Shown here: in pieces, positions 23,141-30,724 of the stretch
Numbering within the stretch: the stretch's first letter is position 1
Layout: every line of letters starts with the position of its first letter
NCBI GenBank assembly: GCA_900766745.1
Contig: CAAFWR010000091.1
Coordinates: forward strand, 1-31,514
Length of the DNA stretch: 31,514 bases
Source: Methanobacteriaceae archaeon
GTDB lineage: Archaea > Methanobacteriota > Methanobacteria > Methanobacteriales > Methanobacteriaceae
Reading direction: 5' to 3'
Notes under the pieces: model-generated
Seen by the model: the letters and a program-made list of their open reading frames with translations, nothing else
Told to the model about the DNA's origin: nothing
The model's database searches: none
Made by a program: the position numbers and the translations under genes

Positions 23141-23517
23141 CAGTGTCTCACGCTCCTTCGAGGTTTGAATTCTTCACGGATAGCAAATGTGGATGCTTCG
23201 TCTTTATACTGCCTTACATAATCTGTCATATCTGCAACTGTCTCAAATGGATTCTTCTTCATTTCGAGTCTGAACCATTCAGGATGAATGATGTTGTTTA
23301 TATACCATTTTGTAAGTTCATCTTCATTCAGATTTTCAGCAAACACTGGATTATTGTCATATGTCCATTTTAAGAGAGATTGAATGTATCTTTTTAGAAA
23401 CATATTTCGGTTATAGGTTTCTTTAAAGATTGGTTCTACAACTTCTTTCTTTTGCGTCGGTGTTTTTTGTTTATTGTTTTGAAATGTCCCTTCTGGAAAG
23501 TTAAAAACAAACTGCAT
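23140..23517 (-). CDS. Hypothetical protein (125 aa)
   Basis: Soluble, with a helix-rich second half (NRNMFLKRYIQSLLKW, LNEDELTKWYINNIIHPEWF). The ATG at 23526 is directly on AAAGGA; I prefer the ATG at 23517, nine bases away. No known domain. It is co-translated with the clamp-like gene (stop/start overlap) and driven by the divergent promoter at 23545-23586. Confidence 0.6.
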   Translation of the reverse strand: MQFVFNFPEGTFQNNKQKTPTQKKEVVEPIFKETYNRNMFLKRYIQSLLKWTYDNNPVFAENLNEDELTKWYINNIIHPEWFRLEMKKNPFETVADMTDYVRQYKDEASTFAIREEFKPRRSVRH

Positions 23518-23544
23518 AGCAACCATTCCTTTCTATTCACATAT

Positions 23545-23586
23545 ATTATATCACATATAGCTTTGCAAATCAGAGATTGATACGTC
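23545..23586 (-). promoter_or_regulatory. GACG-box promoter of the clamp-like operon
   Basis: On the minus strand GGTGACGTATCA (GACG at 23586-23583), 32 bases, TATAAT (23550-23545) with TGA extended -10. The box is shared with the divergent promoter of the PP2C gene. Confidence 0.8.
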
Positions 23587-23623
23587 ACCATTATTTAATC
23601 GACATAGTGAAGTATGGTATAAT
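23581..23623 (+). promoter_or_regulatory. Promoter of the PP2C operon sharing the TGATACGTCACC box
   Basis: GATACGTCACC (TACG at 23581-23584), 33 bases, TATAAT (23618-23623) in TATGGTATAAT. The box reads TGACGTATCA on the other strand, so one palindrome-like site serves two divergent promoters at matched distances. Confidence 0.75.
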
Positions 23624-23660
23624 GTATAGTGTAGGAAAAAATCAGGAGGTGTCGGTAGAA

Positions 23661-24635
23661 ATGAGTATATTTGCATACGGAAACAAAGCAAAATGCGAGC
23701 CAAAATACAACGAAGATAATTTCCTTGTCAGGAAGGTTGGAAAGTATGTGGTTCTTATGATTGCAGACGGAAACGGTTCTGAACCAGGAAATGTAGATGC
23801 AGGAAGTTTATGCACTTCACTTGCTGTTGACTGGGTTGCACACGGATTAATGAAAGCCAACGGAGAAGAAAAAGACTTGACACCAGAACAAGTTGGTGAT
23901 GTCTTGAATTCGGCTTTGTTTGGATTAAGTCGTGTATTCATCTCTATCAACGCTCTTGATGATAAATACAGTTCAATTTATACATCTTTATCTGTAGCTG
24001 TTATTGAAGAACTGACTCTGGATATGATTTGTGCTTCTATTGGGAACTGTGAAATTCATAGAGTCCGTGACGGAAAAGACGAAATCCTAAACATGATTCA
24101 TTCTGAAGCATACAAAGATTTTCAGAATGGAAATTTAACTGAAGATGGCTGGAGAGAAAGTCCTAAGCGTGGAATCCTTTATTCAGCTCTTGGAGGCTTT
24201 GACGAGCCGTCAATTGATGTGTTTGAAACAACGCTGCAACCGGATGATATCGTTTATATCTCATCAGACGGTTTATTTCACGTAACAAACCCTCAAGGAA
24301 TTCTCGAAGAACTCTTCGATCATGCCGATGATATTCCAACAGCTGTAGACAGTGTGCTTGAAAAAGCTGTAGACTACAAGTGTCCTGACAACTGTTCACT
24401 TATCGTTGGCTATGTGCAGAATGATGTAAGAGGCAGAGAGCCTGTAAGCAGCACACCTGTACAAAGACGAAGTTCGAATCGAAGCACAGGCCTGTCAGAA
24501 GCTAGAAACGCATCTGAACATGTCGGAGTGGCATCTGCAGACAGTCGTCGTCAGACCATTGAACCAAATAGACGAGAATCTTATCAAAGACAGTCGTCTA
24601 GACCTACAAGACCTTCTGGAAACAGACGGTATTAA
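23661..24635 (+). CDS. PP2C-type serine/threonine phosphatase with low-complexity tail
   Basis: The ATG at 23661 follows CAGGAGG; a longer frame starts before the promoter and is rejected. The 324-residue protein carries the PP2C metal-binding signatures: NEDNFLV, MIADGNGS, TSLSVAVIEE, SIGNCEIHRVRDG, YISSDGLFHVTN and PDNCSLIVGYV. The last ~70 residues are Arg/Ser/Gln-rich and probably disordered. PP2C enzymes remove phosphate from Ser/Thr; no partner kinase is visible in the window. It is first in an operon with SSB-like, membrane and replication-relaxation-like proteins, so it may control that machinery. Confidence 0.82.
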   Translation: MSIFAYGNKAKCEPKYNEDNFLVRKVGKYVVLMIADGNGSEPGNVDAGSLCTSLAVDWVAHGLMKANGEEKDLTPEQVGDVLNSALFGLSRVFISINALDDKYSSIYTSLSVAVIEELTLDMICASIGNCEIHRVRDGKDEILNMIHSEAYKDFQNGNLTEDGWRESPKRGILYSALGGFDEPSIDVFETTLQPDDIVYISSDGLFHVTNPQGILEELFDHADDIPTAVDSVLEKAVDYKCPDNCSLIVGYVQNDVRGREPVSSTPVQRRSSNRSTGLSEARNASEHVGVASADSRRQTIEPNRRESYQRQSSRPTRPSGNRRY

Positions 24636-24709
24636 AGCTTTCAACCATAGATATGGTCGAAATAAAATAGAAGCTTATATGGACATTATGTCGGAAAGGA
24701 GAAAAATAT

Positions 24710-25663
24710 ATGGGCTTAAATAAAGTATTGGTTTCTGGTATCGTTGCCGAAGAACCTGAATTTATTGCAAATTCAATGTACGGTAACGCTCTGGAAGTAA
24801 AACTGGATGTCAATCGTAAAGACATCAACAAAGTAGAAAGATTAACCTGCTACATTTACAACGACAATCTGATTGAACGAGCATTAAACGAAGTTGAGGT
24901 AGGGGATTATTTTGTAAGTCAGTCTGCAAGACTGGTTACTTTAGACTTCTATCGTGAAAAATTTCTTGTCTGTCCTCACTGTCATGAAACAGTAAGACAA
25001 TTGAAGCGTGCTTCTCAGACGGATATTATCATTTTCGATTTCGATGTGATTCGAGGCATTTCTCTTGAAGAATCTGTCGGAGTCAACCGTGTATTCGAGC
25101 TTGGGCTTGTACGTAATGATATTCGTGTATCTTATCGAGGAGATGGTGTTCCAAACTGGACAAAATTTCAAATCATTGTAAACCGTCCAAAAAGCGTTGA
25201 AAATCGTTTAAAAGACTCAGTACCAGAAGCTGTAAAGGTAAGCAGTTTTGATATCCCTAGCGTCGCATGCTTTGGAAAGGTGGCTCAGAAAGCTCGAGAC
25301 AAAGTCAAAAAAGGTGACTATCTTTGCGTAGAAGGTTCCATGCAGGAACGTGAAGTTCGACAGGATATTGTATTAAAATGTCCTCACTGTGGCAAAACAT
25401 CAGCACAGTTCTTCGAATTCACTATGCGTGAAATCATTCCAGCATCTATTTCTCCAAGTCGTTTAACAATTGATGAAATCAAAGAACAGATGACAGAAAG
25501 CGTAATTATGAACGGTGTCGGTGAAGAAGTCGAATCAAAATTCCAAGCAAAAGAGACTCCTGTAGATGAAGTTGTAGCTAACATTGAAAACCGTATTATA
25601 GAACAGAAACTGAACGCAGAAAAGCATCACGCAGAAAAAATGGCTAAACAGGCTAAAAACTAG
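24710..25663 (+). CDS. Tandem SSB-like protein with two CPHC knuckles
   Basis: The 317-residue protein has two similar halves, each like a single-strand-binding OB fold. Half 1 begins NKVLVSGIVAEEPEF, with VEVGDYFVSQSARLV and FLVCPHCHETV (C88, C91). Half 2 begins RVFELGLVRNDIRV, with PNWTKFQIIVNRPKS, VKKGDYLCVEGSMQEREV and VLKCPHCGKTS (C224, C227). The GD-Y/V-x-G pattern is typical of SSB. Each half has only one CxxC, so the two might jointly hold one zinc ion. The C-terminal ~65 residues are charged and helical; the acidic DDDLPF-like tip of ordinary SSB is absent (it ends KQAKN). A terminator follows. Confidence 0.7.
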   Translation: MGLNKVLVSGIVAEEPEFIANSMYGNALEVKLDVNRKDINKVERLTCYIYNDNLIERALNEVEVGDYFVSQSARLVTLDFYREKFLVCPHCHETVRQLKRASQTDIIIFDFDVIRGISLEESVGVNRVFELGLVRNDIRVSYRGDGVPNWTKFQIIVNRPKSVENRLKDSVPEAVKVSSFDIPSVACFGKVAQKARDKVKKGDYLCVEGSMQEREVRQDIVLKCPHCGKTSAQFFEFTMREIIPASISPSRLTIDEIKEQMTESVIMNGVGEEVESKFQAKETPVDEVVANIENRIIEQKLNAEKHHAEKMAKQAKN

Positions 25664-25670
25664 AAGCAAC

Positions 25671-25716
25671 AGGAAGGTTAAGTTCGGTATATTCTGAATT
25701 TTCCTTCCTTTTTTTC
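25671..25716 (+). terminator. Terminator after the SSB-like gene
   Basis: AGGAAGG (25671-25677) pairs with CCTTCCT (25703-25709), followed by TTTTTT. An inner TTC/GAA pairing is present. Being intra-operon, it may act partially. Confidence 0.75.
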
Positions 25717-25737
25717 AAATAAAAGGAGAAATAGGCG

Positions 25738-26634
25738 ATGTTTGAAGATAGAAAAGAAACCGATTTAAACAGACAAAAGTTTAATGAAGAAATCTCATCT
25801 CTTTTCGACGATGATGATGACGACGATTTCGATGAAGCAGATATCCGTTCCAAATCTGTATCTAAAAAACGTCGTAAAAGAAACAAGAAAGAAAAACAGA
25901 AAAGAAATTCAGGGAAAGCGGATTATGGTTTTGATGACAACAAAGGTGGATTATTCAAGAGAAAAAACCGTGACAATTACGAAGATGTATCTTTTGATGA
26001 TGACTTTGACGAAGATCTTCCAGAATCAAAGCCTAGAACATCTGAATTCTATGACCGTGACGGAAATCCAATCGAAGTTCGTACAGTCAAAAAACCTCCT
26101 CAGCATGTGTTTTTGAAAGTCTGCATCACATTTATTCTGACAATTCTTGGATTAGGCCTGTGGGGCTATTATAATACCGATTTTGACAAGAACGGTGTTG
26201 GGTATGTTGTTCCTTTAGAATTGTATCCTAAAAGAGCCTATATGAATAAAGCAGACGACCTTCTTAACTATATACTGAGCATGGATACGACATTTGACGA
26301 AGACACTTATTTTCTTGCAACAGATTATGCAACAATGTACGCAAAATTGAATAAAGAAGCATCTGAGCTTAAAGAAAAAACAAATGAATTTTCAAGATAT
26401 CCAAGCGTTCCATCGGATTTTAAAGGATATCATACGGATTTAATAAACATGTCCATAAGCATTCAGGAATGTATCAAGAATCTAATAAAGAGTTATGATG
26501 ACCCTGAATACGAAAGCTATCGAGAAGCTGTTATGATTGATTATTATAAAGATTTGAACAATATCAAAAAAATGCGTCAGGATTATGAAGCAGATTTATT
26601 CAGCAATATGCCAATCGGGGAGGAGGGAGAATAA
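25738..26634 (+). CDS. Single-span membrane protein with acidic/basic N-terminus (298 aa)
   Basis: Residues 1-120 alternate Asp-rich (SLFDDDDDDDFDEAD) and Lys/Arg-rich blocks and are probably cytoplasmic and disordered. One membrane helix follows (VFLKVCITFILTILGLGLWG, about 121-140), then a ~155-residue helical outer domain (KADDLLNYILSMDTTFDEDT, EASELKEKTNEFSRYPSVPS). The topology resembles that of the surface protein at 10964. No family recognised. The stop overlaps the next ATG (TAATG), so the two are co-translated. Confidence 0.7.
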   Translation: MFEDRKETDLNRQKFNEEISSLFDDDDDDDFDEADIRSKSVSKKRRKRNKKEKQKRNSGKADYGFDDNKGGLFKRKNRDNYEDVSFDDDFDEDLPESKPRTSEFYDRDGNPIEVRTVKKPPQHVFLKVCITFILTILGLGLWGYYNTDFDKNGVGYVVPLELYPKRAYMNKADDLLNYILSMDTTFDEDTYFLATDYATMYAKLNKEASELKEKTNEFSRYPSVPSDFKGYHTDLINMSISIQECIKNLIKSYDDPEYESYREAVMIDYYKDLNNIKKMRQDYEADLFSNMPIGEEGE

Positions 26635-28004
26635 TGGCTTTTTACAAAGATACATACCGCTCCCGTCCAGGAAGTAATTATCGAAGACGTCCATTACGAA
26701 ATCAGGATGAAGTATATCAGAAACATCTGGAAGAACAGGTAGATGAAAGTAACTCAGCTCTAAGCAAGGCTTCAGGAAAAGCCAAGAAACTTCGTGATAT
26801 GATGATGACAATTGCAGAAAAGCTGTGTGATGAAGAATACAGTGAAAAGCAACTTGGTGGGCCTAATCAGATTTTCAAGCTTTCTGACGAGGAATTACGA
26901 GATTTTATTATCCAGAACTGTTACGAGCAGCGTAGAAATCTCATGGCAAATATCAAAGAACTTCAGAAGATGTATGCACAAGAAAAAAAAGATAAAGAAG
27001 TTCTTGCACAAGATATTATTCGCTTAAAACAGGAAAATAAGGATTTGAATAAGCAAATTGAAAATATGGAGTATTCAATAGCTCATACACCTTCAGTCAG
27101 ACAATCTTCACCATCTCCAGCAGGGCAGTATCAAGAAGTGCAGGCGAGTGTCGAGCCTTCTGAAAATCCTTCTCAGGAAGATTTAAACGATTTAATTCCT
27201 GATCAGAGCCAGATTGTTGTTATCGACGGAGAGCCTTACGATCTTTCTCAGGTAGCTGGAGATTTAAGTGAATATCAGAAGCTGTCGTTAAAGCTTATTG
27301 GAGATACAGGTGCTGCTGAATTTGAGGATATTTACAGCGAAGCTCAAAAAGTTCCTAGTCTTGCATCTAATAAGTCGGATGCACTTCGAAAATATTTCAC
27401 AGCATTGGAAGACCAGAAACTTGTTGAGAAATTGAAATGTAATGTGCTTAGAAACGCTAAGCTGACGGTATTAACCGAACTTGGAAAGAATGTTTACAAG
27501 TATCTGTTTGGGAAGAGTCCAGTTAAAAGTGAAGTAAATCGGATAGAGGCTATGCACGATAACCTTGAACATGGATACGGTATCAAGAAAATGTGTAAAA
27601 ATCTGGAAATGCTTGGATTTATGAACGTAACAATGGACAGAGCAGAATGTACCATTACATTGCCTAATAAAAGCCTGTATATTCCAGACGCTATTGCGTA
27701 TTCACCAGATGGTAAAAAGACATACTGGGAATATGAACGTGGAAATCATCATGAAGGTGATTTCATTGAGAAGCTTGACAAGGCGGCTGTTGCGATTGGA
27801 AACAGTTCAATTCTTCATATTATAGTTGACAAGACAGATTCCAAGAAAACTGTTGAAAAGGAATGTATGGCGTTTAAAACCCAGAAATTCAAATCTGGTT
27901 CAAAAGTAAAGCTAAGCGTCCGTATTTTGCTGTTATCTGATATGACTGGTGATATGGATAAAACTCCGATTATGCAGCTTGGAAGAGATGATAAAAGAAG
28001 ATAG
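26634..28004 (+). CDS. Coiled-coil protein with C-terminal replication-relaxation/nuclease-like domain
   Basis: The 456-residue protein has a basic N-terminus, a helical region, a strong coiled coil at about 100-145 (NIKELQKMYAQEKKDKEVLA...), a flexible Pro/Ser linker, and from about residue 200 a winged-helix-like part (LSEYQKLSLKLIGDTGAAEF, ALRKYFTALEDQKLVEKL). The C-terminal part has YIPDAIAYSPDGKKTYWEYE, with the PD...ExE layout seen in replication-relaxation proteins and restriction-like folds, then EKLDKAAVAIGNSSILHIIV. Proteins of this kind act on plasmid or ICE DNA during replication or transfer. The assignment is by motif layout only. A terminator overlaps the stop. Confidence 0.55.
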   Translation: MAFYKDTYRSRPGSNYRRRPLRNQDEVYQKHLEEQVDESNSALSKASGKAKKLRDMMMTIAEKLCDEEYSEKQLGGPNQIFKLSDEELRDFIIQNCYEQRRNLMANIKELQKMYAQEKKDKEVLAQDIIRLKQENKDLNKQIENMEYSIAHTPSVRQSSPSPAGQYQEVQASVEPSENPSQEDLNDLIPDQSQIVVIDGEPYDLSQVAGDLSEYQKLSLKLIGDTGAAEFEDIYSEAQKVPSLASNKSDALRKYFTALEDQKLVEKLKCNVLRNAKLTVLTELGKNVYKYLFGKSPVKSEVNRIEAMHDNLEHGYGIKKMCKNLEMLGFMNVTMDRAECTITLPNKSLYIPDAIAYSPDGKKTYWEYERGNHHEGDFIEKLDKAAVAIGNSSILHIIVDKTDSKKTVEKECMAFKTQKFKSGSKVKLSVRILLLSDMTGDMDKTPIMQLGRDDKRR

Positions 28005-28027
28005 GCTTGTGTTCCTATCTCTTTTTT
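27999..28027 (+). terminator. Terminator of the PP2C operon
   Basis: AGATAGG-cttgtgtt-CCTATCT followed by CTTTTTT. RNA copy A begins three bases later. Confidence 0.9.
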
Positions 28028-28029
28028 AT

Positions 28030-28336
28030 GGTTCACTATAGACGTATAGCTATTGTTTGTACCCTTCCTAAGGTACTTAGAATGAAAAACTATATAGAGC
28101 TTAGCAGAATCAACTGCTAATAGTGAGTCAATGAACTCCTATGGACCTTTGGTCCTCTACTATATTTCATTATACGAACAATAGCTTTTAGTAAGCAGTT
28201 ATCGCATAGACTGTTTGCCAGAGGTTTTGGGAATCCTCTGTTCTTATGTGCAGGGAAAAGAGGAATCTAGTGAGTATGGTGAAAGCCTATTCCATAAAGA
28301 TTCCTCTTTTTCTATAGTCCCAATATTCCAGGGACG
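28030..28336 (+). ncRNA. Structured RNA of unknown class, copy A
   Basis: It starts with GGTTCACTAT. Helices: long-range AGCTATTGTT/AACAATAGCT (28048-28057/28177-28186) enclosing GTACC/GGTAC (28059/28072), ACTAT/ATAGT with AGCAG/CTGCT (28089-28124) and GGACC/GGTCC (28143/28151). After it come AAGCAGT/ACTGTTT (28193/28210), AGAGG/CCTCT (28220/28235), AAAGAGGAATC/GATTCCTCTTT (28257/28299) with inner TATGG/CCATA, and GTCCC/GGGAC (28317/28331), then an RBS. It has no coding potential and is homologous to copy B (30725) with compensatory changes. Unpaired blocks such as TATATTTCATTATACG are identical. Confidence 0.85.
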
Positions 28337-28354
28337 TATGAGGAGGATAAAAAT

Positions 28355-28527
28355 ATGGAAAAGAAATATGATATTAAAAAGTTGAAAGACTTTTTACATG
28401 ACGCAAACTACATGTACGGCGAATATGCCGTAAACTACGATTACGCTGTCTATAACGAAATGGGCAACGAAATTACAAAAAAGAAATTTCCATTTTCAAT
28501 GGGAAATTGGAAGATTTCTTGTTGTAG
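28355..28527 (+). CDS. Small protein behind RNA copy A; candidate -1 frameshift
   Basis: The ATG at 28355 has GAGGAGG upstream. The frame (MEKKYDIKKLKDFLHDANYM...) is soluble and tyrosine-rich. In frame 0 it continues to 28621, straight through an obvious terminator and the next GGTTCA signal, which is unlikely. At 28477-28483 there is A-AAA-AAG in the correct phase (ACA-AAA-AAG), followed by a weak hairpin (TTTCC/GGAAA). A -1 shift gives EISIFNGKLEDFLL and a stop at 28525-28527, exactly at the terminator, for 57 residues. A homopolymer sequencing error would look the same. No family recognised. Confidence 0.5.
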
Positions 28528-28557
28528 GATACACATATTAGTGTGTCCTCTTTTTTT
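28526..28557 (+). terminator. Terminator after the small gene of copy A
   Basis: AGGATACAC-atatta-GTGTGTCCT (one G-U) followed by CTTTTTTT. The next GGTTCA signal begins three bases later. Confidence 0.88.
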
Positions 28558-28559
28558 AT

Positions 28560-28720
28560 GGTTCAATGTTAATGTAGCGTTACAAAGAGCAAAAGCTCCC
28601 ATCAAATTCGCCGCAAAATAACTTTTAATGTTCGGTATGCGCAAATCCGTTTTTAGAAGTTAAGATGGTTACTATTCTCGAGTGCGTAAAGAGGAAGTAA
28701 GTCATCTATGTAGGTGGTGA
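28560..28720 (+). promoter_or_regulatory. GGTTCA signal and non-coding leader before a 24-codon ORF
   Basis: GGTTCAATGT (28560-28569) is followed by about 150 non-coding bases with GAGC/GCTC (28587/28595) and weaker pairings, up to AGGTGGTGA before the tiny ORF at 28721. It does not resemble RNA copies A/B or the short leaders beyond the initial motif. It may be another small RNA unit. Confidence 0.45.
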
Positions 28721-28795
28721 ATGACAACTCTCAAAACAGTTCTTTTTGTGCGACATCAAAACGATGAAGAATATGTTGCGAGAAATTTTAAGTGA
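28721..28795 (+). CDS. Tiny ORF (24 aa)
   Basis: ATG behind AGGTGGTG; the product MTTLKTVLFVRHQNDEEYVA plus four residues ends on the first bases of a terminator hairpin. RBS plus placement support translation; the size does not allow a family call. It could be a leader peptide. Confidence 0.4.
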   Translation: MTTLKTVLFVRHQNDEEYVARNFK

Positions 28796-28829
28796 AGATT
28801 GGTTGGGGAACTAATCTTCATTTTTTTTA
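28793..28829 (+). terminator. Terminator after the 24-codon ORF
   Basis: TGAAGATT/AATCTTCA followed by eight T. Confidence 0.9.
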
Positions 28830-28848
28830 TGCAGTTTTAGATAAAACA

Positions 28849-28922
28849 GGTTCACTATAATTGTTTAATTATGCCGTTCGTAAGGCTTTTGTCTTAATAC
28901 GAACTAGAAAAGGAGAAAATAT
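28849..28922 (+). promoter_or_regulatory. GGTTCA leader with nested hairpin (copy 3)
   Basis: GGTTCACTAT (28849-28858), outer helix GTTCGT/ACGAAC (28876/28899), inner helix AAGGC/GTCTT with one G-U (28882/28891), then TAGAAAAGGAGAAAA and the ATPase ATG. It is the same plan as at 12618 and 14607 with different paired bases. Confidence 0.72.
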
Positions 28923-30680
28923 ATGGCGGTTGTTAAATTTATGGAAAGGTATTTGAATTCAAAAGTTTCTGGTGAAAGTGACATCATTCCAGGAACGTCG
29001 TTTAAGTTCAATGAAGATATATCTGATTTACATTTAAATCCTTGGGTATCCAAGGATGGTACATTTATGTACATAAAAATCAGATGGAAACCATCTGAAG
29101 CTATCAGTCATTCTCAGGACGAAAAATGTGTAGTTTTATATAATCCTGAGAAAAAAATCATTGTCGCAAAGGCGGAAGGTGGAAGTGCAAACAATATAGA
29201 GACATTTATCATCTATGTTAACGGACACGAATTAAATAACATTGCGGCATTTGCGTCAAATATCTATTCGCACCTTTTATTGAAAGCTGTTATTGCTTAT
29301 GACAGATATAAAAACAAAGGTGACGATTTGGATAGAGCTTTCAGGCATTTTGATTTTACTCAAGGATTGATTGAAAGAGATCAGGGGCAGTCACTTGTAG
29401 ATGCTGGTGGTGCTTTATACTACCAGACTCTAAACCTTTTAAAAGGCAAAGACTGTGACAATCAGCTTTCAGATGTTGAACTTGAATCTCGCTTAAAAGA
29501 AGTTGGTGTTAATGTAAAAAAAGATTTCAACACCACGACTTTTGATTTCAAGAATTCTGGATTTGTTGATATCACTTCATTTCTTGTAAACGATTATAGT
29601 CGTTATAAAGATTTGTGGTATATGGCATTTGGAATTCAGGGGGAAATTCCTGTTGCGGAATTATCTGCTTTAGGTGTTGAGTCCGTTCTTGCGGGTGGCA
29701 GTACAAACGTCTACAAAGAGAAATACTGGAACGGTATTGAAAAGTTTTCGCCTGAAGAAATACAAACAATGCCTCAAAGACTTCAGGTTGGTTATAGAAA
29801 AGCAAAACAGACTTTTCTAGCCAATCGAGAATTCTTTACAGAAGAGGACTGGATTCTTATTGCTACAATGGATAAGTATCCAAATTACAAGTTTGGAGCT
29901 TCAGGTCCTCACGGGTGTGGTAAAACAACCATGATTCGTGCTTATGCAGGAGCATTAGGTCTTCCATTTGTTGAAATGGTTGGTTCGGCAAACCTTCCAG
30001 AATCCAAGATTATTGGAAAGATTGGGGTTTGTGAACAGAATGGTGCATCAGTAACATTCTGGCAGGACGGAGCACTTGCTATGTGTGTTCGTTATGGAGG
30101 TTTATTCCTTTTTGACGAAGCAAATGCAACTGATCCTGGCGTAATGGAAACATTGAACACATTATTGGATGGTTCAAATGTTTTGATTACTGATGAAGAA
30201 GCTATTCAGGCTGAGCCTCGTTTCTACTATGCGGAAGCTGTAAACCGTGGTGATGCATATGTGGGTACAGAAAAAGAAAATGTATCCCATTTGGACCGTT
30301 TGGATGAATGTATTTCTTTTGGACGCAAAACGACAGACGAGCAGATTGCAATCTTAAATGCAACAACAGAGCTTCATGACAAGAAGATTCTTAAGAAAAT
30401 TGTTGGTATTGGAAACCTCGTATACCAGCTTTTAGAAGAAGAAGGAGATGAAACTGAACAGTTTACATCTATTCGTCGATTACAGGCATGGATTCGAAAA
30501 GCAGGAATTACAGGAGAATTTGTCGATTCATCTGTTAAGACTGTTGTGAATCAGTTGTGTCTGTATCAGGGAAGTCAAAGTAACGATGTTGCTAAGATTG
30601 TTGCTTCGGAGTTTGACGTAGCATCTGATGTGATGTCTCAAATCAAGGAGACGTTTAAGAACGTTCGCTTTCCAGTGTAA
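28923..30680 (+). CDS. AAA+ ATPase (MoxR/CbbQ/dynein-like type)
   Basis: The 585-residue protein has an N-terminal ~310 residues of unknown fold, then an AAA+ module: Walker A GPHGCGKTTM (about 328-337), PFVEMVGSANLPESKIIGKI, Walker B GGLFLFDEAN (about 393-402), and TDPGVMETLNTLLDGS, typical of the AAA_5/MoxR-like group. A downstream helical lid includes SIRRLQAWIRKAG. Such ATPases remodel protein complexes and usually work with a partner, often a VWA-domain protein, which is not visible here. It is expressed as a separate unit between two structured-RNA units, with its own GGTTCA leader and terminator. Confidence 0.85.
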   Translation: MAVVKFMERYLNSKVSGESDIIPGTSFKFNEDISDLHLNPWVSKDGTFMYIKIRWKPSEAISHSQDEKCVVLYNPEKKIIVAKAEGGSANNIETFIIYVNGHELNNIAAFASNIYSHLLLKAVIAYDRYKNKGDDLDRAFRHFDFTQGLIERDQGQSLVDAGGALYYQTLNLLKGKDCDNQLSDVELESRLKEVGVNVKKDFNTTTFDFKNSGFVDITSFLVNDYSRYKDLWYMAFGIQGEIPVAELSALGVESVLAGGSTNVYKEKYWNGIEKFSPEEIQTMPQRLQVGYRKAKQTFLANREFFTEEDWILIATMDKYPNYKFGASGPHGCGKTTMIRAYAGALGLPFVEMVGSANLPESKIIGKIGVCEQNGASVTFWQDGALAMCVRYGGLFLFDEANATDPGVMETLNTLLDGSNVLITDEEAIQAEPRFYYAEAVNRGDAYVGTEKENVSHLDRLDECISFGRKTTDEQIAILNATTELHDKKILKKIVGIGNLVYQLLEEEGDETEQFTSIRRLQAWIRKAGITGEFVDSSVKTVVNQLCLYQGSQSNDVAKIVASEFDVASDVMSQIKETFKNVRFPV

Positions 30681-30688
30681 TTTAATGG

Positions 30689-30722
30689 AATAGATTGGAT
30701 TTATGTCCAGTCTATTTTTTTT
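30689..30722 (+). terminator. Terminator after the ATPase gene
   Basis: AATAGATTGG-atttatgt-CCAGTCTATT followed by TTTTTT. RNA copy B starts three bases later. Confidence 0.9.
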
Positions 30723-30724
30723 GT

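Noticed and set aside
3675..23623. The membrane sigma factor as reader of the GACG-box promoters.
   Set aside because: These promoters carry an extended -10 typical of the housekeeping sigma, and ECF promoters usually show GGAAC/CGT. The box looks more like an activator site.
24520..24723. 67-codon ORF bridging the PP2C and SSB-like genes.
   Set aside because: Overlaps the PP2C tail in another frame and has no RBS.
25784..26116. 110-codon ORF inside the 25738 gene.
   Set aside because: A shadow of the Asp/Lys-rich region in another frame.
28030..28045. GGTTCACTATAG resembles the core of T7-type promoters (CACTATAG).
   Set aside because: Only one of six copies has the full match; the others read CACTATGA, CACTATAA, AATGTAGC and so on. 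No single-subunit RNA polymerase gene is in the window.
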